Below, in pieces: positions 5,220 through 10,332 of a stretch of 10,332 nt of DNA. The DNA is from a bacterium. Its GTDB lineage: Bacteria; Bacillota; Clostridia; Oscillospirales; Acutalibacteraceae. Position 1 is the stretch's first letter. Every line of letters starts with the position of its first letter. The stretch lies in assembly GCA_004560045.1 (NCBI GenBank), contig SFWF01000054.1, forward strand, positions 1 through 10,332, in the 5' to 3' direction. The notes beneath the pieces are model-generated. The model saw nothing but the letters and a program-made list of their open reading frames with translations, was not told the DNA's origin and did no database searches. Made by a program: the position numbers and the translations under genes.

Positions 5220-6239
5220 ATGAAAAAAGCTTCGGCCTATTTTCCGATATTTGTGTCGGTGCTGCTCTGCCTTGCGACCTTTTCCTCCTCGGCTCTTTCG
5301 GTATTTACGCCTAAAGAGACCGAGCCGACGGCCTCTCTGAATTCCTCCGAGATCGGCGGCCGACCCCTTAAGGATTATATTTCCTCGGTCTACGTCGGGG
5401 ATACCTCGTCGGCAGAGTCGCAGGCCGTATCTGCAAACAGAAGCGACGCGATAGGAAGGATCAGCGAGCAGTTTTTGTCCCCCTATTCGGCAAAGCTTTC
5501 CTACGGGGGAGTTTATATAAAAAATACGACGGGGCTTACCGTCGATATAAAAAAAGAGCTTTCTGAGAGCCTTAAATTTAAAATAGAGAAGGGAAAGGAG
5601 CCGCAGGTGCTTATCCTTCATACCCACGCCACCGAATGTTATATGGAGGAGGACCGCGATTTTTATACCTCCGCCGACAAGTCCCGAACCACCGATAACT
5701 CGAAAAACGTAACCGAGATCGGAGAAATAATTGCGAAAAAGCTCGAGAGCGGAGGTATAAGCGTTATTCACGACCGAACGCAGCACGACCATCCCTCCTA
5801 TAATCAGAGCTATTCCCGTGCCGCCGAAACGATCAAGGAATATTTAGATAAATATCCGTCAATAAAAATAGTAGTAGACGTCCATCGCGACTCCATCGCC
5901 ATTACGGGAAACGACAAGGCCAAGCCGACGGTTACCGTAAACGGAAAAAAGGCGGCGCAGGTGATGCTTGTGGTGGGGTGCGAAGCGGGAACCGTTACCG
6001 GCTTTCCGAATTGGCGGGAAAATTTCCGTCTGGCCCTTAAATACCAGCAGACTATGGAGGTCCTTTATCCGGGACTTGCCCGAACCATGGCCTTTGCGCC
6101 GAGAAGGTATAATATGAATCTTACCACGGGTTCAATGCTTTTGGAGGTAGGAACCGACGCAAACAGCTTCGAGGAGGCGAAATATTCGGCAGAGCTGGCG
6201 GGAGACGCCCTGCTAAGCCTGCTAAATACCCTTAAATGA
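5220..6239 (+). CDS. spoIIP: Stage II sporulation protein P (cell-wall amidase/endopeptidase)
   Basis: 339 residues. SpoIIP works with SpoIID and SpoIIM at the engulfing membrane of the mother cell, cutting stem peptides from peptidoglycan so that the membrane can migrate round the forespore. An N-terminal membrane anchor (about 6-29) is followed by a variable linker and the SpoIIP domain (about 125-336). Expected metal and catalytic motifs are present: HTHATE (134-139), N163-x2-E166, HRD (222-224), PNWRENF (263-269), YPGL (283-286) and LLEVG (307-311). Start ATG has AGGTGAT ending 5 bases upstream. The linker is short compared with Bacillus SpoIIP. In Bacillus the gene is sigma-E controlled; I could not identify a convincing sporulation promoter here. 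Its 3' end overlaps the next gene by ATGA. Confidence 0.95.
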   Translation: MKKASAYFPIFVSVLLCLATFSSSALSVFTPKETEPTASLNSSEIGGRPLKDYISSVYVGDTSSAESQAVSANRSDAIGRISEQFLSPYSAKLSYGGVYIKNTTGLTVDIKKELSESLKFKIEKGKEPQVLILHTHATECYMEEDRDFYTSADKSRTTDNSKNVTEIGEIIAKKLESGGISVIHDRTQHDHPSYNQSYSRAAETIKEYLDKYPSIKIVVDVHRDSIAITGNDKAKPTVTVNGKKAAQVMLVVGCEAGTVTGFPNWRENFRLALKYQQTMEVLYPGLARTMAFAPRRYNMNLTTGSMLLEVGTDANSFEEAKYSAELAGDALLSLLNTLK

Positions 6240-6466
6240 AAATAAATTTTAAAAGAAAAGAAATAAAAGCCTTTTTTAGAGCCTTTTTTATGACCTTTGT
6301 TTCGATACTTTGTGTCGGAGGAATTTATTTAGGCTTTTGCGAGTCCTACGAGGCGATAAGAAGGACCTGCTTCGGCGACGAGCGAGGCGCCGTTATCATA
6401 GGCGAAGACTATATAAAATTTTTCGATTTCGAGCTTTGGGGAGATTTGCCTGCGGCACGAGGTTGA
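6236..6466 (+). CDS. Small membrane protein after spoIIP (positional YqxA-like)
   Basis: 76 residues of unknown function. A basic N-terminus (KRKEIK, 6-11), one membrane helix (about 13-34), and a short, presumably external tail with FGDERGAVI (46-54) and FFDFEL (62-67). ATG overlaps the spoIIP stop as ATGA and there is no ribosome binding site of its own, so expression must rely on translational coupling. In Bacillus the gene directly after spoIIP is the membrane protein gene yqxA; this one fills the same place but I cannot claim homology. Its stop codon lies within the -35 box of the next gene's promoter. Likely expressed in sporulation with spoIIP. Confidence 0.7.
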   Translation: MKINFKRKEIKAFFRAFFMTFVSILCVGGIYLGFCESYEAIRRTCFGDERGAVIIGEDYIKFFDFELWGDLPAARG

Positions 6467-6491
6467 CAGTTTTCGACGAATTTGGTATAAT
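6463..6491 (+). promoter_or_regulatory. Perfect-consensus sigma-A promoter for the LTA-synthase-like gene
   Basis: TTGACA (6463-6468), 17-base spacer, TATAAT (6486-6491): every base matches the consensus. The TGA stop of the upstream small gene (6464-6466) lies inside the -35 box. Transcription should begin near 6498, only about 13 bases before the ATG at 6511, so GGAG (6499-6502) sits at the very 5' end of the message. Confidence 0.85.
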
Positions 6492-6510
6492 TGGGGTCGG
6501 AGATGATATC

Positions 6511-8511
6511 ATGACCCTTTCAAAATTCAGAGTTCCGCTACCCGCCTTTATTGCAGGCTCGGTAGTTTATATGGAGCTTATACTTCGTATTTTCACAAGT
6601 CGAGATTTTTGGTCGGTCGGTCTGCTTCTGGTGCCGCTTTTTGCCTGCACCGTGGGCCTTGCCGTCTATGCCCTTGCTACCCGCTTCGGTGAAAAGGGCG
6701 CCCGAATCACGGCCGCAATAACCCTCTGTTTGCTTGCGGTACTCTTCTCGACGCAGGAAATTTACTATTCGGTATTCAATAGCTTCCTTATAGCCTATTC
6801 CCTTACCGCAGGCGGTACCGATCAGGTAATTCAGGCGGGTATTCTCGAAAATACCATAAACGCGATCCTTCGCGGAATTCCTGCCATACTGCTTTTCATG
6901 CTTCCCGTAATTCTGGTTCTTTGCCCCCTGTACAGGCGCTACGTTGCGCATAAAAAGAAGCCCCTTAAAATTACCTTCGCCTGGCTCGGAGCGGGCGTCG
7001 CCTGTCATATTTTAGCCCTGCTTATAATTTTGCTTATGCCCTCGGTATCCTCGATTCAGTCGGGTATGTTCGACCCCAACCGCTCGGTAAACTGCTTCGG
7101 ACTTCTCCGTACCGAGGTCCTCGACATTAAGTATAACCTTCTCGGAATTGAGCAGGAGGTAGAGATCGAGGCCGAAAAGCCTATCGATCCCGTAAAGCCC
7201 GAAACCCCTCCGGTCGAGGAGGAAAAACCGCCACAGCCCAATGTTATGGATATCGATTTCGAGGCGCTTAAGGACGAGACCGACGAGACCTACCGTCTTA
7301 TGAACGATTATTTCTCCTCCCGTCAGCCCTCTTATAAAAATGAATATACGGGTATGTACGAGGGCTATAACCTTATAACCGTTGTTGCCGAAGGCTTCTC
7401 GCCCTACGCTATCGATAAGGACCTTACTCCTACCCTTTATAAAATGCGAGCCGAGGGCTTCAACTTCGAAAACTTCTATACCCCCATCTGGGGAGTTTCG
7501 ACCTCCGACGGCGAATACACCACCTGCACGGGACTTATCCCCAAATCGGGCGTATGGAGCTTCTACCGCTCTTCAAATAACTATATGCCCTTCTGCCTCG
7601 GAAACGCATTCAGGGCAAACGGAATGAAAAACACCTACGCATACCATAACAATACCTATACCTATTATCACCGCGACCTGTCACACCCCAATATGGGCTA
7701 CACCTATAAGGGTATGGGTAACGGGGTAGAAAAGTACGTTAAAAACGTCTGGCCGCAGTCGGACCTCGAGATGATAAGCGGCTCGGTCAAGGATTATATC
7801 AACTCGTCGGAGCCCTTCCACGCTTATTATATGACGGTAAGCGGACATCTTCGCTATACGAGGATCGGAAACTCTATGTCCAATAAAAACTGGGACAAGG
7901 TCAGAGATCTTGACTGTTCTGATACCCTGAAGGCCTACTACGCCTGCAATATCGAGCTTGATCTTGCTATGGAAAAGCTTCTTTCAGAGCTTAACGCGGC
8001 GGGAAAAGCCGACAAGACGGTTATTATGATAACCCCCGATCATTATCCCTACGGCCTTGAGCAGGATACCGACACCTACGCCATCTGGCGCGAGCTTTTG
8101 GGTCGCGACGTCGAGACCGAGTTCGAGCTTTATAAGAGCTGTCTCCTGCTTTACTGTCAGGGAACGAAAAATCCTCCGACCGTCGAGAAATACTGCTACT
8201 CGGTGGATATTCTTCCAACCCTCTTAAACCTTTTCGGCCTTGAATACGACTCGCGACTCCTTATCGGAAACGATATTTTATCCACCGAGCAGGGACTCGT
8301 TATCTTCTCAAACGGCTCCTTTATTACCGACCGCGGTAAGTATAACGCTACAAACGGTCAGTTCTCGGCATTCAAGGGTCAGGAGTTCGCTTCCGACGAG
8401 GAAAAGAAGGAATACGTCAAGAATCTCAGGGCAATAGTCAATAATAAGTTTAAAATGTCGACCAAGATACTTGAAAAGGACTATTACGGATACCTTTTCG
8501 GCAAGAAGTAG
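6511..8511 (+). CDS. LTA synthase family / sulfatase-like phosphoglycerol transferase
   Basis: 666 residues. LtaS-type enzymes take glycerol phosphate from phosphatidylglycerol and polymerise it outside the membrane into lipoteichoic acid. Five membrane helices (about 11-29, 34-57, 64-85, 122-142, 154-178) match the LtaS layout. An acidic, proline-rich linker (216-243) follows, then the extracellular sulfatase-fold domain (about 285-600). By comparison with Staphylococcus LtaS, the metal ligand is Glu294 (VVAEGF), the nucleophile Thr331 (STSDGE), the substrate histidine His446 (SGH), and the other metal ligands Asp510-His511 (PDHYPYG). All are present. ATG at 6511 is chosen because GGAG lies 8 bases upstream and just after a promoter; an open extension back to 6310 overlaps the small membrane gene and is rejected. 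It could instead be a related phosphoglycerol transferase that modifies another polymer. Confidence 0.9.
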   Translation: MTLSKFRVPLPAFIAGSVVYMELILRIFTSRDFWSVGLLLVPLFACTVGLAVYALATRFGEKGARITAAITLCLLAVLFSTQEIYYSVFNSFLIAYSLTAGGTDQVIQAGILENTINAILRGIPAILLFMLPVILVLCPLYRRYVAHKKKPLKITFAWLGAGVACHILALLIILLMPSVSSIQSGMFDPNRSVNCFGLLRTEVLDIKYNLLGIEQEVEIEAEKPIDPVKPETPPVEEEKPPQPNVMDIDFEALKDETDETYRLMNDYFSSRQPSYKNEYTGMYEGYNLITVVAEGFSPYAIDKDLTPTLYKMRAEGFNFENFYTPIWGVSTSDGEYTTCTGLIPKSGVWSFYRSSNNYMPFCLGNAFRANGMKNTYAYHNNTYTYYHRDLSHPNMGYTYKGMGNGVEKYVKNVWPQSDLEMISGSVKDYINSSEPFHAYYMTVSGHLRYTRIGNSMSNKNWDKVRDLDCSDTLKAYYACNIELDLAMEKLLSELNAAGKADKTVIMITPDHYPYGLEQDTDTYAIWRELLGRDVETEFELYKSCLLLYCQGTKNPPTVEKYCYSVDILPTLLNLFGLEYDSRLLIGNDILSTEQGLVIFSNGSFITDRGKYNATNGQFSAFKGQEFASDEEKKEYVKNLRAIVNNKFKMSTKILEKDYYGYLFGKK

Positions 8512-8536
8512 ATAAACAGAATACTATAAAAACTCA

Positions 8537-8576
8537 AAACGGCTACGATTTTTATAATCGTAGCCGTTTGGGTTTT
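8537..8576. terminator. Bidirectional intrinsic terminator
   Basis: Perfect 14-bp stem (8537-8550 with 8556-8569, core ACGGCTACGATT) and a 5-base loop. The plus side is followed by GGGTTTTG. The minus side continues the stem's T's and then reads GAGTTTTTAT. It separates the converging LTA-synthase-like gene and degV and should serve both. Confidence 0.85.
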
Positions 8577-8613
8577 GTAGGAGAGGGAGTTTTGAAAAAA
8601 CTTTGGCTCGCCA

Positions 8614-9483
8614 CTAACGTTCTTTTCCGAGGAAAAATATGGCGAGGGTGCCGGGTCCCGAATGAGAGCCGATGACCTGATCGATGTAGTTTATGGTAAC
8701 GCTCTTAACGCCGTAGGCCTCGATGACCTTCTGAGCAAGGGTCTCTGCGTCCTCGACGCAGTCGCCGTGAGCGATAAATATATCCTGCTCGCTGAGGTCT
8801 TCGCCGACCTCGCCCATACGCTTTACTATTTCGTTTATGGCATTTGCGCGTCCGCGGGTCTTTCCGTAGGGAACGAGCTTACCCTCGTCACTTACGTGAA
8901 GCAGAGGCTTGAAGTTAAGAATCGTACCCATAACCGCGGTAGCGCCCGAAATGCGTCCGCCACGCTTAAGGAAGAAAAGATCGTCTACGGTGAAGAGGTG
9001 AACAAGGCGAAGCTTGTTGTCCTCGAGCCACCGATAGGTTTCGTCGATAGAAGCACCGCCGTTTTTCTTTTCAACGGCATATTTAACGAGAAGTCCCTGA
9101 CCCGTGCAGGCGCAAAGGGTATCTACGAGAAGCATTTTGCGGTCGGGGTAGGAGTCTTTAAGATCCTCCATACAGCTTCTGACTATCTGACAGGAGCCCG
9201 AAAGCGCGGAGGAGAAGGCGAGATATAAAACGTCCTTTCCCGCGTCGAGAGCCTCCTTGAGAGCGGCTTCGACCCTTTCGTAGCTGACAAGAGAGGTCTT
9301 GACAGCTTCCTTGCTTCGAAGCAGGTCGTAAAAGGCCTTATAATCGGTCTCTTCGCCCTCTACGTAGCCTAAATATTCGGTATCCTTAACGATATAGGTC
9401 AGGCTTACGACCTTAACGCCGTAGTTTTTAACCTGTTCGTTTGTCAGGTTAGCACATGAGTCGGTAATAATTGAAAAAGACAT
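8614..9483 (-). CDS. DegV family (fatty-acid-binding, FakB-type) protein
   Basis: 289 residues, usual length. DegV proteins bind a fatty acid; the FakB members hold it for phosphorylation by FakA before entry into phospholipid synthesis. Motifs in order: TDSCANL (7-13), KTSLVS (62-67), SSALSGS (91-97), VDT (120-122), LKRGGRIS (172-179), KTRGR (208-212) and IGSHSGPGTL (271-280). All the ligand-pocket landmarks (TDS, KTS, SxxLSGS, SHSGPG) are present. ATG at 9483 has GAGG 8 bases upstream. It has its own perfect-consensus promoter and is divergent from the DUF1836 gene. No fakA is in view, so involvement in fatty acid activation is a family inference. Confidence 0.93.
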   Translation of the reverse strand: MSFSIITDSCANLTNEQVKNYGVKVVSLTYIVKDTEYLGYVEGEETDYKAFYDLLRSKEAVKTSLVSYERVEAALKEALDAGKDVLYLAFSSALSGSCQIVRSCMEDLKDSYPDRKMLLVDTLCACTGQGLLVKYAVEKKNGGASIDETYRWLEDNKLRLVHLFTVDDLFFLKRGGRISGATAVMGTILNFKPLLHVSDEGKLVPYGKTRGRANAINEIVKRMGEVGEDLSEQDIFIAHGDCVEDAETLAQKVIEAYGVKSVTINYIDQVIGSHSGPGTLAIFFLGKER

Positions 9484-9515
9484 TTTATAAACCTCACTAT
9501 CTGGTTTTCAAAACT

Positions 9516-9544
9516 ATTATACAAGATAATTATGTTCGTGTCAA
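9516..9544 (-). promoter_or_regulatory. Perfect-consensus sigma-A promoter of degV
   Basis: On the minus strand: TTGACA (9544-9539), 17-base spacer, TATAAT (9521-9516). The leader is about 26 bases. It is the second promoter in the window with no mismatch to the consensus. Confidence 0.85.
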
Positions 9545-9548
9545 GTTG

Positions 9549-9569
9549 TTTTGGTTATCGTAACAAAAA
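9549..9569. promoter_or_regulatory. Operator-like inverted repeat between degV and DUF1836 promoters
   Basis: A dyad centred on 9559: GTTA (9554-9557) faces TAAC (9561-9564), and TTTT (9549-9552) faces AAAA (9566-9569), with one mismatch between them (9553/9565). It lies between the two divergent -35 boxes, 4 bases from the degV one and 9 from the DUF1836 one. Position and symmetry suggest a binding site for a dimeric regulator, possibly the DUF1836 protein. This is inference. Confidence 0.4.
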
Positions 9570-9578
9570 ATTTACACC

Positions 9579-9607
9579 TTGCAAACAATTGAAGTATATG
9601 ATATTAT
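9579..9607 (+). promoter_or_regulatory. Sigma-A promoter of the DUF1836 gene
   Basis: -35 TTGCAA (9579-9584), 17-base spacer, -10 TATTAT (9602-9607). The leader is about 15 bases. Weaker than the divergent degV promoter. Confidence 0.6.
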
Positions 9608-9628
9608 ATACTGTAAGAGGTGAGGAAA

Positions 9629-10180
9629 ATGGATAATATAAGTGCGGCGACCGACGCAATCTCGAAGCTTTCGGAGTTTCGTATGCCCCGTCATCACGAA
9701 CTTCCCGATATCGACTGCTATATGGATCAGGTTATTTCCATAATGGAGAAGCATCTTTATATCCTTTCGGCAGGCGGCGCGAAATTCATAACCCCCGCCA
9801 TGGTAAACAACTACGTAAAGCTTGGAATGGTTCCTCCGCCGATCAAAAAAAGGTACACGAGGGAGCATCTTTGTCACCTCTATATAATCTGTTCCCTTAA
9901 ATCGGTTATTGCGATCCCCGCTATTTCCGAGCTTATCGGAGTTTTAACGAAATCCCGACCGATCTTCGAGGTTTACGACCTTTTCTGTGAGGCCTACGAA
10001 AATATGCTTCGCCGAGCCGCCGAAACGGCGCAGGAAATGCTCGGAGAGACGGGCGACCCCGAGGAGGGACTTTCGAAGCTTGCCCTCTTTATGGCGGTAA
10101 ATGCCGCCACGACGCAGCTTATCGCTACGGGAACCCTTAGCGGTAAAAACGAGGAGGAGCCTGCCTGTGACCCACAATAA
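9629..10180 (+). CDS. DUF1836 domain putative DNA-binding protein
   Basis: 183 residues. The DUF1836 core (about 20-110) contains ITPAMVNNYVKLGMVPPP (54-71) followed by KKRYTREHL (73-81), a MerR-like winged-helix pattern in which the TP.MVNNYV.. helix and the RYTREHL turn are diagnostic. Family members are thought to act as transcriptional regulators, but I know of no defined target. The C-terminus (about 112-183) is helical and polar. ATG at 9629 is chosen; a GTG at 9620 overlaps the AGAGGTGAGG ribosome binding region. It is divergent from degV with a shared 145-base control region, and I recall DUF1836 genes beside degV in other Firmicutes, which suggests it may regulate degV, itself, or both. 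Confidence 0.85.
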   Translation: MDNISAATDAISKLSEFRMPRHHELPDIDCYMDQVISIMEKHLYILSAGGAKFITPAMVNNYVKLGMVPPPIKKRYTREHLCHLYIICSLKSVIAIPAISELIGVLTKSRPIFEVYDLFCEAYENMLRRAAETAQEMLGETGDPEEGLSKLALFMAVNAATTQLIATGTLSGKNEEEPACDPQ

Positions 10181-10210
10181 AAGTCTACCACTAAAATAAA
10201 TATATTAAAC

Positions 10211-10235
10211 AAAAAAGAGAACGCACCGCGTTCTC
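10211..10235 (-). terminator. Intrinsic terminator, leftward, beside the IS end
   Basis: GAGAACGC (10217-10224) pairs perfectly with GCGTTCTC (10228-10235) around a 3-base loop, and on the minus strand six T's follow (10216-10211). It would stop transcription arriving from the transposase on the right. No T-run follows on the plus strand, so it is a poor terminator for the DUF1836 gene, and no other is seen for that gene. Confidence 0.65.
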
Positions 10236-10241
10236 GAAACT

Positions 10242-10332
10242 TGTCAAGAATTTCGGACTGATAGAAGAGTGAAAAATTGATTTGGTACTGAATAATTGAT
10301 TCCCGAATGTAATCTTACTGAATTGTAATATA
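10242..10332 (-). mobile_element. End of an IS3-family insertion sequence (partial)
   Basis: The transposase 3' end on the minus strand marks the terminus of an insertion sequence that continues beyond the window. A plausible outer boundary is 10242: reading inward on the plus strand the element would begin TGTCAAGAATTTCGGAC, and IS3-family terminal inverted repeats typically begin with TG. The transposase stop would then lie inside the terminal repeat, which is common in this family. The opposite end and the target duplication cannot be seen. Confidence 0.6.
10244..10332 (-). CDS. IS3-family transposase, C-terminal end (cut by window edge)
   Basis: Only the last 28 codons are present, ending at a TGA at 10246-10244. 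They read YYNSVRLHSGINYSVPNQF and then nine further residues. This matches the C-terminal end of the IS3-family integrase core (the YN..R.HS.L.Y.TP..F pattern just after the catalytic glutamate of the DDE triad). The DDE residues themselves lie outside the window, so whether the transposase is intact cannot be judged. Too short to give a subgroup. Known in the family: OrfB of IS3 elements is usually made by programmed frameshifting from OrfA. Confidence 0.75.
   Translation of the reverse strand, partial: YYNSVRLHSGINYSVPNQFFTLLSVRNS

Noticed and set aside
6310..6510. N-terminal extension of the LTA-synthase-like protein
   Set aside because: It overlaps the small membrane gene out of frame, is arginine-rich without family similarity, and spans the promoter; ATG at 6511 has a good ribosome binding site.
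6503..6512. 10-base palindrome ATGATATCAT over the start of the LTA-synthase-like gene
   Set aside because: Too short to fold stably and has no flanking symmetry; probably chance.
8662..9228. 188-codon plus-strand open frame
   Set aside because: Antisense to degV, whose motifs are intact throughout.

Overview
The window looks like a chromosomal segment of a spore-forming member of the Clostridia, most likely an Oscillospirales-type gut lineage. The grounds are a SpoIIP-family sporulation hydrolase, a lipoteichoic-acid-synthase-type protein, a DegV protein, a DUF1836 regulator, strong AGGAGG/GGAG ribosome binding sites, sigma-A promoters close to consensus, and intergenic repeats of a kind I recall from uncultured gut Clostridia. 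The lineage is inference; the genes and sites are read from the sequence.

Layout. Positions 1-443 hold no believable gene. They contain a two-hairpin palindromic repeat, a 12-base motif present three times, and three successive tracts of 7-base tandem repeats with different unit sequences. Next comes a leftward ThrE-type threonine/serine exporter (444-1646), divergent from a rightward four-gene operon (1758-4722). That operon encodes a small two-helix membrane protein, the bifunctional NAD(P)H-hydrate repair enzyme, a lipoprotein and a PAP2 phosphatase. Its two promoters stand back to back at 1665-1730. The operon converges on rpsT (ribosomal protein S20, 4820-5083, leftward), with one terminator for each strand between them.

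rpsT is divergent from spoIIP (5220-6239). SpoIIP overlaps a small single-helix membrane protein by ATGA. A perfect-consensus sigma-A promoter begins at the end of that small gene and drives the LTA-synthase-like gene (6511-8511). A strong bidirectional terminator separates it from a leftward degV (8614-9483). degV is divergent from a DUF1836 putative regulator (9629-10180), and an operator-like inverted repeat lies between their promoters. At the right edge, the last codons of an IS3-family transposase enter on the minus strand, next to a plausible IS end at 10242.

How the genes fit together. Most genes are housekeeping or envelope functions: metabolite repair, amino-acid export, phospholipid or undecaprenyl phosphate metabolism, teichoic acid polymerisation, fatty-acid binding and sporulation engulfment. 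The rpsT/spoIIP/small-membrane-gene order recalls the Bacillus order rpsT-gpr-spoIIP-yqxA, but gpr is absent. I see no defence system, CRISPR array or prophage. The unusual material is the heptanucleotide repeat mosaic at the left edge, the operator-like site at degV/DUF1836, and the insertion-sequence end at the right edge.
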